In this document: piece after piece, positions 10,730-21,138 of the stretch
Layout of the letters: each line of letters opens with the position of its first letter
Position numbering within the stretch: position 1 is the first letter of the stretch
Assembly (NCBI GenBank): GCA_907163345.1
Contig: CAJQUN010000496.1
Span: forward strand, 186,001-250,000
DNA from: Haberlea rhodopensis
Lineage: Eukaryota; Streptophyta; Magnoliopsida; Lamiales; Gesneriaceae
DNA: 64,000 nucleotides
Reading direction: 5' to 3'
The notes under the pieces: model-generated
What the model was told of the DNA's origin: nothing
The model's database searches: none
What the model saw: only the letters and a program-made list of their open reading frames with translations
Program-made: the position numbers and the translations under genes

Positions 10730-11917
10730 TTCATAAGTGCACTTTTTGAGTTTAGCGGTGCACGCACTGGACTCAAGAGGTGCACATATTAAAATTAAGC
10801 GCATCAACTTATTTAAAATCACCATTTTGATTAAAATTACGTGCGCAACCTTTTTAAATTTAGGTGTGCTACCTTGATATACACATGTGCACCACCATAT
10901 TAATATTAAAAAAAAATGTGTTTTCATAAGTGCACTTCTCGAGTTTAACGGTGCACGTATGGGTTGCATGCACCGCTGGACTCAAGAGGTGCACATATTA
11001 AAATTAAGTGCATCAACTTATTTAAAATCACCATCTTGTTTTACGTGCACCACCTTTTTAAATTTATGTGCATCACCTTAATATAAGCATGTGCACCATC
11101 ATTTTAATATAAAAATTGTGTGTTTTTATTAGTGCACCGCTTGAGTCTAGCGGTGCATATATAAGTTGCGTGCACCGCTAGACTCAAGCAGCACACATGT
11201 TAAAATTAAGTACACCAACTTGTTTAAATCATCACCTTTTTTAAAAAATTATGTGCTCTAGCTTGTTAAATTTAGGTGTATTACTTTAATATAAGTATGT
11301 GCACCACCATCTTAATATAAAAAAATGTGTTTTCATTAGTGCACTTCTTGAGTATGGTGGAGAACGTATGGGCTGCTTGCACCGCTAGATACAAGCGGTT
11401 TACTCGTTAAAATTAAATGCACCAATTTGTTTAAATCACTACCTTATTTAAAATTAAGTTGCACCACCTTGTTAATTTTAGGTTCATCACCTTAATATAA
11501 GCAAGTGAACCACCGTCTTAATATAAAAGTGTGTTTTTATAAGTGTACCGCTTGAGTTGAGCGGTGCACGTATAGGTGCGTGCAACACTAAGCTCAACCG
11601 GTGCACTTGCTAAAATTAAGTACACCACCTTGTTTACGATTAAGTGCATCCCCTTATTAAATCATGGTGCAACACATTAACATAAGCATACACATCACCA
11701 TCTTAATATATAAAAAAAAAACGTATGTTTAGATAAGTGCACCGTCTGAGTTTAATGTTGCACGTATGGGTTGCGGGCACCGCCAGACTCAAGTGGTGCA
11801 CTTGTTGAAATTAAGTGTACCAACTTGTTTAAAATCACCACCTTGTTTAAAATTACGTTCACCATCCTCTGAAATTTTTGTGCACTACCTTAATACAAGT
11901 AAGTATACCACCACATT
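10730..11917. repeat. Satellite of ~200-bp monomers, six copies
   Basis: Monomers are anchored on AGTGCAC at 10736, 10929, 11131, 11338, 11542 and 11736, so spacings are 193, 202, 207, 204 and 194 bp. Each unit contains an inverted motif around GGTGCACGTAT...TGCACCGC and an A-rich end (TTAATATAAAAAAATGTG). The first copy lacks about 15 bp. The array resumes at 15120 (ATTAATATAAAAAAATGTG), so the gypsy solo LTR at 11918-15119 interrupted it. Confidence 0.85.
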
Positions 11918-11969
11918 TGTAGGGTCTTCCTACCTTAACATCATATTATACACGTATTATGGACTAAAC

Positions 11970-12655
11970 TAGAGCTGTCAGAACGGGCCAGCCCGACCCA
12001 AACGGGCTGGCCCGCCCAACCCGCGGCCCAAACGAGCCCAACCCGGTTGGGCCCGTCTATAGGCGGGTTGGGAAAACCCCAACCCAACCCGACCCGAAGC
12101 GGGCCGCGGGTTGGGGCGGGCTGGCCCGCCGAAATATTTTTTTTTATTTTAAAATTTTTTTTTTTAAAATTGAATTTTTTTAATTTTTTTTTTAGAAGAA
12201 AGTTCAAAAAAATATTTCCAACTAAACTTGCCGAACCTGGAAATGATGCTAGAAGAATACTGAAACTTGTTTTAGGTTTTATCTAGATATTAACACTGCT
12301 ACTAAAAGAACTTGATTAGTGAATCAGTATTTTACTCAATTTTGAAATATTTGTTGCAACTTTAAAGCAAGATCAAATGAAAAATATACAGTAGAAAATG
12401 CTTCAATGTGATATTGAGTATTTATCTATGAATTGAGCATAAAAAAAGAAATAACATTTTTTTTTTAAAAAAAATGGGGCCAACCCGCGGGCCAGCCCGC
12501 CAACCCGCGGGTTGGCCCGCCAAAACCCGCGGCCCGTTTGGGCCAGCCCATATAGGCCCGCCTGCTGGCGGGCCTTAAAAATGCTGGCCCAACCCGCCTA
12601 TTTGGTGGGTTGGGTTGGGTCAGGCCCGCGGGCCTGACCCATTTTAACAGTTCTA
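11970..12655. mobile_element. Non-autonomous hAT-type DNA transposon, 686 bp
   Basis: Perfect 8-bp duplication GACTAAAC at 11962-11969 and 12656-12663, as expected for hAT. The inverted ends read TAGAGCTGTCAGAACGGGCC (left) and, reverse-complemented, TAGAACTGTTAAAATGGGTC (right). Subterminal parts are very GC-rich with many GGCCCGCGGG and GGCGGGCC palindromes (11990-12130 and 12475-12635). The middle (12130-12475) is AT-rich with poly-T and no coding capacity. It resembles the abundant plant non-autonomous hATs that start TAGAGCTGTCAAAA. It lies inside the solo LTR, so it inserted later. Confidence 0.9.
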
Positions 12656-13534
12656 GACTAAACATGCATTCATAACCTCTTAAGGGTTCCGGTTGTAGCT
12701 TTGAGCTAAGAAGATTACAAGCCAAAATAAAATTTCAACAGCTAATTAATTACATTATCAATAATGAATGTTAAAGCTATAGGTTTACGCTACTCCTAGA
12801 GTATAGACTATCAAAATCCTGTATCCTATATTCATCTTGCTCCTTTTTGCTCACTGCCTCAACCCGACCCTAGGCCCTTCGGTCCAAAAGTGTACCTACA
12901 GGAACAACCCATCATGAGCATGTACATCTTCACTTAACATCATAGGGTAATGGCATATAAATAAATGCATGAAAGTAATTGGTAATGTATACTTCCTGGT
13001 TAATTGCATTAACCCTCTTTGGTTGTCCCTGTTGCATGGTCATGCATAAAATCATTAGTCCTTGACATAAATGATTAAAATCATACTTAACATATATGCT
13101 CATAATCAACAATGTTAATTAGAAATGGGACTGTCCTGGTTCTATTATGGCAGCAGCACAATTGGCCCCCTAGCTCGACATAAAGCGGAATTGTGATACC
13201 CCTCGCTACGCCTTGATAGCGGATGTATCTCCTCGCTAGTTATGTCAGCGGCAAGTACCTTCTTCCTCGCTTGCCCATAACAACCACCGAACATTCTACC
13301 ATTTCTAGTAACATAGTTTAATATTCATCATAAACATCATAGCATCTTATAGATATCTTGTAAACATCATCATCATATAGACATCATCATCTTATAAACA
13401 TCATCATCATATAACAACATCATCTTATAACATCATAACAAATATAACCGTAAATGTACGAAATCTTAGTTAAGTAAACTTGCTGGTTATTCGTTAACTT
13501 CTTTTTGTTGACCCTGATTCACATTCATGCATAT

Positions 13535-13765
13535 GGGCATCTTACCCTATCGTATGGCATCTTACCATATCATAAACATCGCATGGCATCTTACCATGTG
13601 GGCATCTTACCCTACCTTATGGCATCTTACCATATCGTAAACATCGTGTGGCATCTTACCACGAGGGCATCTTACCCTATCGTATGTCATCTTACCATAT
13701 CATATCATCGTGTGGCATCTTACCACATGGGCGTCTTACCCAATCATATACATCGTATCGTTAAA
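13535..13765. repeat. GCATCTTACC tandem repeat in the solo LTR
   Basis: Core GGGCATCTTACC alternates with GGCATCTTACCATATC, forming a higher-order unit of about 85 bp repeated nearly three times. Not coding. Confidence 0.8.
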
Positions 13766-13789
13766 TAAACATCGTATAAACATTATCAT

Positions 13790-14030
13790 AATCTTACTTA
13801 TCACAATCATCATCATAAACATCATCATCATAAACTTACTTATCATAACCATCATCTTAAACATCATCATCATAAACTTACTTATCATTACCATCATCTT
13901 AAACATCATCATCATAAACTTACTTATCATTACCATCATCTTAAACATCATCATCATAAACTTACTTATCATAACCATCATCGTAAACATCATCATCATA
14001 AACTTACTTATCAAATCATTATCATAAACA
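13790..14030. repeat. 42-bp tandem repeat, five copies, in the solo LTR
   Basis: Unit boundaries marked by AAACTTACTTATCA at 13832, 13874, 13916, 13958 and 14000, exactly 42 bp apart. CAT/CATCAT-rich. It creates spurious Met- or Ile-rich ORFs on both strands. Confidence 0.9.
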
Positions 14031-14303
14031 TCATATCATCTTTACTTATCATAAACATCATCATCATAATACTTGTGCAATCATTGCATAATTATAGTAT
14101 AGAAGTATGGTTTACCGTCCGATGCCCGTACGCTTCTTACGTACCTTAATTCCAAAAGTGGAGAAATTGAAGAACTCTATCTTCTTGATGTTGTTGGAAC
14201 CTGGGATGGTTCCACACAATCATACAAATCAATATTAGAAGCCAAATAATAGCCAAATACCAATAATTCATCAAAAATCATCATTTTCCATGTTTTACAC
14301 AGT

Positions 14304-14453
14304 GGCGATCGATTGCTACTTGAGGCGATCGATCGCCTCGCTCTTTTGCCTTGCGGCGATCGATCGCTTAATTTTAGGCGATCGATCGCCTGCTACGTGA
14401 AATGGCTACTGGCCATCGGCGATGATCGCCTCATACAGGGCGATCGATCGCCA
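14304..14453. repeat. GCGATCGATCGC palindrome cluster in the solo LTR
   Basis: Six copies of GGCGATCGATCGCC or near variants within 150 bp (about 14304, 14324, 14355, 14377, 14417, 14439). Related clusters occur in the LTRs at 16165, 19940, 27851, 43150 and 52436, although these belong to different element families. Confidence 0.85.
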
Positions 14454-15119
14454 CCCACTGGTGCGCGATTTCCACCATTTCCTTGAGCATTTTCTAAGCT
14501 TGATCCCATACCATTCAAACCCAAACTTTCCAACCACACTAACATCATCATAACTCGTTAAAACCCACATAAAACACTTCAAAAATCATACCCCAACCAT
14601 AAATAACATACACCCAAACAAACCCATTTCAAAACCCTCCAAAACCATAACAAACTCAAATAAAACTATACAAAAATATCAAGGAGGTATCCATACCTCT
14701 TGGGGACTCCAAATCTCCCAACAAATTCCACAAATCAAGATTTTTGAAGGATTCCTCTTCCTCTTTTAAGCCATGGACGAAAATGGAGGGGGTAAGGGTT
14801 TGGGTTGTTGATTTGGGGATTTAGAGTATAAAGGGGAAAGTGAGTTAAAAGGTGGGGTAGTGGGGATTATAAGGGTTTAATTAAATTTGCACCCCAACAC
14901 CTAACATGATGTATAAAATACCCCAACATGGTATTTTAAAAGCATTTACAAAAATGCAACCAACTTCATTAAATCCATACTTTCCTCATAATTAACAACC
15001 AATACAATAAAAATCATGTTAACACCTTATTACCCAACACCTAACTCAATTACCACGTAATTCATCATATAAACATAATTAATGCCTTAATTGCAATTAA
15101 TCAATTTCGGGGCGTCACA

Positions 15120-15994
15120 ACATTAATATAAAAAAATGTGTTTGAGCCCATCCTAGCTTTTTTTTCACATAAAACACTTTATACAAAAATGAAGACTTAA
15201 TTACTCAAAATAAACATTGATTTTGCGATTCGCAAGTATACAAGTAAATCATAATTGCTCAGAGACAAGCTCTCTGCATAGCGTAAATAAACTAAATCAA
15301 ATATACTAAGTATCAAAATCTTATAAACTCCAACCAAGGCCCTAAAATCAACGTACGTACAAAAGTACCAACTTACCATTTAAACTTTTTCAACGTCATA
15401 AGCATTCCCATCACCTGACTTCAATCACCTCTATGAACTCATATCTCCTGCTCGTTACCTGGAAGGGTTGGTGAGGGGAATGAGTTTTCTCGGGAAGAAT
15501 TCAACATGGTCCCACTATTCAAGTGGTTAACCAATTCATAGTCTCAAAGAGGCGAACACATAACCACATGATCAACATGACATAGCATAAATCAAATCAT
15601 AAAACACACATCCAACCTGATGCTCGTGTATATCACACATACGGATGCATATCGGGTTCTTAAGAATGTACAAAAGGCTCATACTTATGATTTGAGGTAC
15701 AGTGTGTACATACACACATTTGGTATAACGCTCAACTACCGGCCTGAAACATACAAAATAGTCAGCCCTGGATGCCATGATGCCTAACAAGCCATGCAAC
15801 GTAAAAGGATGTCATAGACCCAACCTATGCACCGTAAAAGGATGCCACAACTAAAAATCCATGCACCACAATCATAACAGACACACCATATCATGACTGA
15901 TCCCCATAATCGCAGAAAAGTCTATCATGACACACAATGTGCATGAATGAACGATAAGGCTCAAAATACAAAATGCATGAATGCCATAATATAT
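15120..15994. other. Remnant satellite, then AT-rich LTR-like debris without genes
   Basis: 15120-15150 is the resumed satellite. The rest continues across the gag-only copia element at 21139, since the TATAT duplication joins the two sides. Two short near-repeats (GTAAAAGGATGTCATAGACC and GTAAAAGGATGCCACAAC, 15800-15860) are visible. The style resembles gypsy LTR sequence, but I found no ends. No coding region is supported. Confidence 0.4.
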
Positions 15995-16164
15995 TGTTGA
16001 GCCTTAAACGCATGGTTGCGTTTAATGCGTTAAATTATCCCCGGTCAATCTTTGAGTTTTGATGATCAACAAAACTTGTGTTTGTTATACTAATGCATCT
16101 ACTTAGTGTGCATATTAAGTGATGAAAAGTGGAATGGATTGAATAAAATCGAGTGTGCATATTC

Positions 16165-16615
16165 TGGCCTGGATCGCCCAGGCGATGGTGATCATCGCCC
16201 CAGGCGATGGGTGCCAGGAGGGGCATCGCCACGCACATCGACAGAGGCGATGGCTAGGCGAGCATGCGAGGACGATCGCCCCAGGCGATGGTGACCAACG
16301 CCTGAGGCGATGGCAGCCACAAGGACTTCGCCCCGGACATCGACTGAAGCGACGCCGAGGCATGGAGCGGGCATGCGCGCAAGGAGATCGTCCGAGGCGA
16401 TGAGCTGAACGCCCGAGGCGATGGCACGAACGCCTGAGGCGATCTGGAGTTCGTTTGAGGCGATGCAAGATTTGAAGGAGCTGAGGCTACGGCCTTGATT
16501 TTTGCTCTGGATCGCCTGAGGCGATCCAGCGATCGCCTGAGGCGATGCGTGATTTTTGGTGACCGTTGGGGCGCGGCGATGGTGATCGCCTGAGGCGATG
16601 TCCGAGGCGATCTTG
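16165..16615. repeat. GGCGATGG/GATCGCCTGAGGCGAT repeat block in U3 (5' LTR of C)
   Basis: A GC-rich block in an otherwise AT-rich LTR. It is built from half-palindromes GATCGCC and GGCGATG at ~20-bp intervals, several forming GATCGCC(CC/TG)AGGCGATC inverted pairs. Repeated at 19940-20336 in the 3' LTR. The Arg/His-rich ORFs over it on both strands are compositional artefacts. Confidence 0.85.
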
Positions 16616-16670
16616 GAGTGATTTCAGCCTTATGAGTAGCAACGGCTAGTAGGAGCCTTGGAGGCCTTCT

Positions 16671-16685
16671 ACACTATAAATATGG
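16671..16685 (+). promoter_or_regulatory. TATA box of the gag-only copia LTR
   Basis: CACTATAAATATGG about 55 bp downstream of the GGCGAT repeat block and about 680 bp into the LTR. The identical motif is at 20400 in the 3' LTR. It is well placed to start genomic RNA synthesis. Confidence 0.7.
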
Positions 16686-16995
16686 ATGCTTTGGAGCATT
16701 TTGAAGCTAAGGAACAAGCATACAACTTATACCAAAGTCTTGATAATCATTATTTGATTTAAGCTTTGCAATCTCTATACATTGTTATTGTATTGGAGCT
16801 TGTAATTCTTTTATTGTGTGTGAGTCTTGTTCACTTCGTGTTGGTACACCGTGAAGCTGTGTGTTGAGTTATTGTAAAGGTCCTCCAACACCAAAGCAAG
16901 TTGGAAAATTGTAAAGTCATCAACAAGTCTTGTTGGTGCAAGTGTGTGGCTATCCTTGGAGCCCTTAAGGCCAAGAAGACTCGTGAAGAGTGTTG

Positions 16996-17107
16996 GTAGC
17001 TCGGGAAGAGCTTTGTATACTCGGGAAGAGTATTGTGCTCGGGAAGAGCTTGTGTACTCGGGAAGAGTAGTGTGCTCGGGAAGAGCGTTGTAACTCGGGA
17101 AGAGTTG
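16996..17107 (+). repeat. CTCGGGAAGAG array in R/U5 of the gag-only copia LTR
   Basis: Six copies of CTCGGGAAGAG(C/T) at 14-22 bp spacing, alternating GCTCGGGAAGAGC (itself nearly self-complementary) and ACTCGGGAAGAGT. It lies downstream of the TATA box, so it should be transcribed and could form RNA hairpins. Confidence 0.8.
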
Positions 17108-17404
17108 TTGTGTGGCTAACTTGGAGCCCTCAAGGCCAAGACCAATTGTTCTAGTGGAACCTCGGTTGGAGGTTATCTAACCGGGAAGAGGAGACGTAGG
17201 CGATTCATCGCCGAACTTCTATAACAAATCCTTTTGTTATTTATTGCTTTATTTTTCATTACGCATTTATTTATTTATTCTTTTTATTTATCGATTGACT
17301 AAAGGCTTCCGCAAGCGCAAAACTCTTTTATTTTTCAAACTCATTTTAAAAAAGCTAAAGTAGCCAAGGAATCTCATTCACCCCCCCTCTTCGATTCCAA
17401 CAAG

Positions 17405-17417
17405 TGGTATCAGAGCC
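17405..17417 (+). other. Primer-binding site, initiator tRNA-Met type (element C)
   Basis: TGGTATCAGAGCC, 2 bases after the 5' LTR end at 17402. Confidence 0.95.
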
Positions 17418-17450
17418 ATTTGATTTTTGTTTTTAAATCAAAATCTTTTT

Positions 17451-19166
17451 ATGGCTAATCTAGCAAATGAGTTTGCTCAAGGTCAATCGACAAATCGCCC
17501 TCCGCTCTTCACGGGTGATAATTACGGCTATTGGAAAAATAGAATTTCTCTATACATCCAATCCGTAGATTATGACTTATGGAAGATCATAGTGAAAGGT
17601 CCACATGTTCCTTTAAAGGAAATTGGGGGAATAAGTGTTCCCAAAGAAATGGACGATTTTACTAGAGCGGATATGATTTTAATATCTCAAACTAAAGCTA
17701 TTAATATTTTACATTGTGGTTTAGATATGAAGGAGTACAACCGGATCTCGATGTGCTCAACCGCAAAGGAGATATGGGACAAATTACAAATTTGTCATGA
17801 AGGCACTAATCAAGTGAAGGAGACCAAGATTGATCTATTGCAACTCAAATATGAGACATTTGAGATGGATTCCGGAGAAGATGTGGATTCAATGTTTAGG
17901 AGGCTCACTCAAATCATAAACGAGCTTGCCCAACTTGGAGAGAAGTATCCTCCAAAGCAAATATGGAGGAGAGCACTAAGAGCCTCACCAAAGGAATGGG
18001 ATGCAAAGAGGACGGCCATCATCGAGTCCAACAAAGGGGAGAACGCATCTTATGACCTTGATGAGCTTCATGGCACATTGGTGACCCATGAACTTGAAGT
18101 ATCTACAAGAAAAGGAATGAAGGAGGATGATAGATCCAAGAAAAATGGGATTGCCTTGGTTGGAAGGAAAGATCACTCCGAGGATGAAGATGATGATGAT
18201 GATGATGAAGAGATGATCTTGTTCACAAAGAAGTTCAAAAAGCTCTTCACCAAACATAGCAAGTCAAAGACCTCAAATGCTACCAAACAAGAATCCAAAA
18301 ATGAGGTAACTTGTTACAATTGTCAAGAAATAGGCCATTATGCTAACAAATGTCCTAGGAAGAAGAATGAGGACAAAGGGAAGAAGAAAGCGTTCATAGC
18401 CACATGGAGTGATAGCGACTCCGATGAAGAAAAAGCCAAAAATCTTTGTCTAATGGCTCTTGGAGATGTAGATGAAGAGGATGATGATGAGGTACCATCT
18501 TATGATGAATTATTAGATGCTTATAATGAACTCATTGATTGTCTTGGTAAAATCAAGAAGAGCAACAAAGTGCTTAAACTAGACTTGGCTAAGAAGGAAG
18601 AAGAAAATATTATTTTGAAAAACCAAGTGCTTGATTTAAAGACTTCTCTTGCCAAGTTTAGTGATAGTAGTTTAAAGATGAATGAATTGCTTGGCTTACA
18701 ACGTTGTAGCTTTGACAAAGCCGGGTTAGGCTACTCAAGCAAATCAAAATCCTTTTCTAGCTTCTTGGCCAAAGCAAAGCATGACTCTACTACTTGCAAT
18801 TATTGTTGCAAAAATGGTCATACCAAGAACAAATGTAGATTTACTAGAAGCCAATACCAACCTAACAAAAGGTGGAAATGGATCCCAAAGGTGCCTAAGG
18901 AAGCTAACCATCAAGGACCCAAAAATCAAATGGGTACCAAAGTTCCTCCTATTGTAAATTTATCTTGTAGGAACAAAAATGGAATGGAGGATGAAGGGCC
19001 AAGCAACTCAAAGGAGGAGTTTGTATTATTCACCACCATAGAAGAGACGAGAGGCGTTGGACCTATGACAAGAACTAACTCTTGTCATCAAGGGTACAAT
19101 TTATTTTTTTTCATGTTAAAAGAGCAATTTCAAAATTCATTGGCACAAATCAATTGTGATCAATAA
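17451..19166 (+). CDS. Copia gag protein, intact (571 aa)
   Basis: I chose the ATG at 17451 (MANLANEFAQGQSTNRPPLF); the frame is open for a few codons upstream, but without an ATG. Residues ~1-230 are a UBN2-type gag domain (FTGDNYGYWKNRISLYIQS, AKEIWDKLQICHEGTNQVKE, DSMFRRLTQIINELAQLG). A Lys/Asp-rich linker with a run of Asp near residue 245 follows. The first CCHC knuckle starts at residue 288 (CYNCQEIGHYANKC). Then comes an acidic Ser/Asp stretch, a predicted coiled coil (~360-405) and a second knuckle at residue 449 (CNYCCKNGHTKNKC). Gag packages element RNA in virus-like particles. The frame is intact over 1.7 kb, suggesting recent selection or a young copy. Unusually, no protease or pol frame follows; the C-terminus ends in a novel tail (LAQINCDQ). 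Confidence 0.9.
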   Translation: MANLANEFAQGQSTNRPPLFTGDNYGYWKNRISLYIQSVDYDLWKIIVKGPHVPLKEIGGISVPKEMDDFTRADMILISQTKAINILHCGLDMKEYNRISMCSTAKEIWDKLQICHEGTNQVKETKIDLLQLKYETFEMDSGEDVDSMFRRLTQIINELAQLGEKYPPKQIWRRALRASPKEWDAKRTAIIESNKGENASYDLDELHGTLVTHELEVSTRKGMKEDDRSKKNGIALVGRKDHSEDEDDDDDDEEMILFTKKFKKLFTKHSKSKTSNATKQESKNEVTCYNCQEIGHYANKCPRKKNEDKGKKKAFIATWSDSDSDEEKAKNLCLMALGDVDEEDDDEVPSYDELLDAYNELIDCLGKIKKSNKVLKLDLAKKEEENIILKNQVLDLKTSLAKFSDSSLKMNELLGLQRCSFDKAGLGYSSKSKSFSSFLAKAKHDSTTCNYCCKNGHTKNKCRFTRSQYQPNKRWKWIPKVPKEANHQGPKNQMGTKVPPIVNLSCRNKNGMEDEGPSNSKEEFVLFTTIEETRGVGPMTRTNSCHQGYNLFFFMLKEQFQNSLAQINCDQ

Positions 19167-19762
19167 ATATTGAAGCTCAATATTCATTGGAGTAAAATGC
19201 ATGACCCCTTAGCATAATTGTTAAATGCATGATGTATGCTTATCTTTTTATAGTAAGTAGCTTGATATGCTTTGCATTCAAATTTGAATATGCTATGTAA
19301 AAATGTGCAAGTATATGATTTGTTATAATGCTTTGATAATTTTATTGTTTATGGGGCATGAATGCATGAACATATGCACACATTGCAACTTTTAGAATTA
19401 ATTGTTGAGTGCCTTAAACACATGGTTATGATTCATCTCTATGATTTAATCTTAGGCTTGCTATGCCTATTAATGCTTGATGATGGACATATGAAAATTG
19501 TTATATTATGCTATGTTTATGCTTTTTGATTATCACAAAAAGGGGGAGAATTTTGTGATAAACTTGAACCTTAATACATGCATAGTTTAAGGGGGAGAGC
19601 TTATGTATGCATGGTTTGAGGGGGAGAGTTATTTGTTTATTGATTTACTTGATAACTTGTATGTGTTATGCAATTGTTAAGGGGGAGTTATTTTTACTCA
19701 CATTTCATGCATATTACTTATTCAAGTTTATCAAGTTTTGTGATCATCAAAAAGGGGGAGAT
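19167..19762 (+). other. Non-coding 3' internal region of element C with repeated polypurine tracts
   Basis: No ORF. Five near-identical AGGGGGAG(A/T) runs occur at about 19540, 19590, 19620, 19680 and 19751. The last, AAAAAGGGGGAGATT (19750-19762), abuts the 3' LTR and is the functional polypurine tract candidate. Around 19403-19430 a short stretch (TTGAGTGCCTTAAACACATGG) resembles the LTR start. Confidence 0.75.
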
Positions 19763-21133
19763 TGTTGAGCCTTAAACGCATGGTTGCGTTTAATGCGTTA
19801 AATTATCCCTGGTCAATCTTTGAGTTTTGATGATCAACAAAACTTGTGTTTGTTATACTAATGCATCTACTTAGTGTGCAGATTAAGTGATGAAAAGTGG
19901 AATGGATTGAAGAAAATCGAGTGTGCATATTCTGGCCTGGATCGCCCCAGGCGATGGTGATCATCGCCCCAGGCGATGGGTGCCAGGATGGGCATCGCCA
20001 CGCACATCGACAGAGGCGATGGCTAGGCGAGCATGCGAGGACGATCGCCCCAGGCGATGGTGACCAACGCCTGAGGCGATGGCAGCCACAAGGACTTCGC
20101 CCCGCACATCGACTGAAGCGACGCCGAGGCATGGCGCGGGCATGCGCGCAAGGAGATCGTCCGAGGCGGTGGCACGAACGCCTGAGGCGATCTGGAGTTC
20201 GTTTGAGGCGATGCAAGATTTGAAGGAGCTGAGGCTACGGCCTTGATTTTTGCTCTGGATCGCCTGAGGCGATGCGTGATTTTTGGTGACCGTTGGGGCG
20301 CGGCGATGGTGATCGCCTGAGGCGATGTCCGAGGCGATCTTGGAGTGATTTCAGCCTTATGAGTAGCAACGGCTAGTAGGAGCCTTGGAGGCCTTCTACA
20401 CTATAAATATGGATGCTTTGGAGCATTTTGAAGCTAAGGAACAAGCATACAACTTATACCAAAGTCTTGATAATCATTATTTGATTTAAGCTTTGCAATC
20501 TCTATACATTGTTATTGTATTGGAGCTTGTAATTCTTTTATTGTGTGTGAGTCTTGTTCACTTCGTGTTGGTACACCGTGAAGCTGTGTGTTGAGTTATT
20601 GTAAAGGTCCTCCAACACCAAAGCAAGTTGGAAAATTGTAAAGTCATCAACAAGTCTTGTTGGTGCAAGTGTGTGGCTATCCTTGGAGCCCTTAAGGCCA
20701 AGAAGACTCGTGAAGAGTGTTGGTAGCTCGGGAAGAGCTTTGTATACTCGGGAAGAGTATTGTGCTCGGGAAGAGCTTGTGTACTCGGGAAGAGTAGTGT
20801 GCTCGGGAAGAGCGTTGTAACTCGGGAAGAGTTGTTGTGTGGCTAACTTGGAGCCCTCAAGGCCAAGACCAATTGTTCTAGTGGAACCTCGGTTGGAGGT
20901 TATCTAACCGGGAAGAGGAGACGTAGGCGATTCATCGCCGAACTTCTATAACAAATCCTTTTGTTATTTATTGCTTTATTTTTCATTACGCATTTATTTA
21001 TTTATTCTTTTTATTTATCGATTGACTAAAGGCTTCCGCAAGCGCAAAACTCTTTTATTTTCAAACTCATTTTAAAAAAGCTAAAGTAGCCAAGGAATCT
21101 CATTCACCCCCCCCCCCCTCTTCGATTCCAACA
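19763..21133 (+). repeat. 3' LTR of gag-only copia C
   Basis: 1371 bp with the same ends as the 5' LTR. Differences seen: two missing ~21-bp repeat units, a longer C-run before the TTCGATTCC end (about 21106-21117), one T fewer in the ATTTTT run near 21060, and a handful of substitutions, mostly within the first 300 bp. Confidence 0.9.
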
Positions 21134-21138
21134 TATAT

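Larger units (their letters stand above)
11918..15119 (-). mobile_element. Ty3/gypsy solo LTR (long, Tekay/Del-like), minus strand
   Basis: Bounded by a 5-bp duplication ACATT (11913-11917 and 15120-15124), inside satellite DNA. On the minus strand it starts TGTGACGCCCCGAAATTG at 15119, the TGTGACGCCCC start common in plant chromovirus LTRs, and ends GGTAGGAAGACCCTACA at 11918. Span 3202 bp; without the nested hAT element and its duplication it is about 2508 bp. No internal domain and no second LTR exist, so it is a solo LTR left by LTR-LTR recombination. Inside are the hAT element, two tandem arrays (13535-13765 and 13790-14030) and a GATCGATC palindrome cluster (14304-14453). The ORFs over the arrays are low-complexity artefacts. 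Confidence 0.85.
15995..17402 (+). repeat. 5' LTR of gag-only copia C
   Basis: 1408 bp, TGTTGAGCCTTAAACGC...TTCGATTCCAACA. U3 carries dozens of GGCGATGG/GATCGCC repeats (16165-16615) directly before a TATA box. U5 carries a CTCGGGAAGAG array (16996-17107). It is 37 bp longer than the 3' copy; most of this is one extra GATGAGCTGAACGCCCGAGG-type unit near 16400 and one extra CCAGCGATCGCCTGAGGCGA unit near 16525. Confidence 0.9.
15995..21133 (+). mobile_element. Gag-only, non-autonomous Ty1/copia element C, complete and young
   Basis: 5139 bp. Flanked by the 5-bp duplication TATAT (15990-15994 and 21134-21138). It has two near-identical LTRs (15995-17402 and 19763-21133), a tRNA-Met primer site, one long intact gag ORF, a ~600-bp non-coding 3' part and a polypurine tract. 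There is no protease, integrase, RT or RNase H and no trace of them between gag and the 3' LTR. By eye the LTRs differ by about seven substitutions over ~1370 bp plus repeat-unit indels, so insertion was recent. To move, it must borrow pol proteins from an autonomous relative. The gag, with two zinc knuckles, is of the same general type as that of Sirevirus-like element B. Confidence 0.9.

Noticed and set aside
12047..12725. Pro/Gly-rich ORFs
   Set aside because: They arise from GC-rich subterminal repeats of the non-autonomous hAT element.
13710..14027. Membrane-like Ile- or Met-rich ORFs on both strands
   Set aside because: They are translations of the 42-bp CAT-rich tandem repeat inside a solo LTR.
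16106..16468. Arg/His/Pro-rich ORFs (also 19803-20223)
   Set aside because: They come from the GGCGAT repeat block in the copia C LTRs and appear in several frames on both strands.
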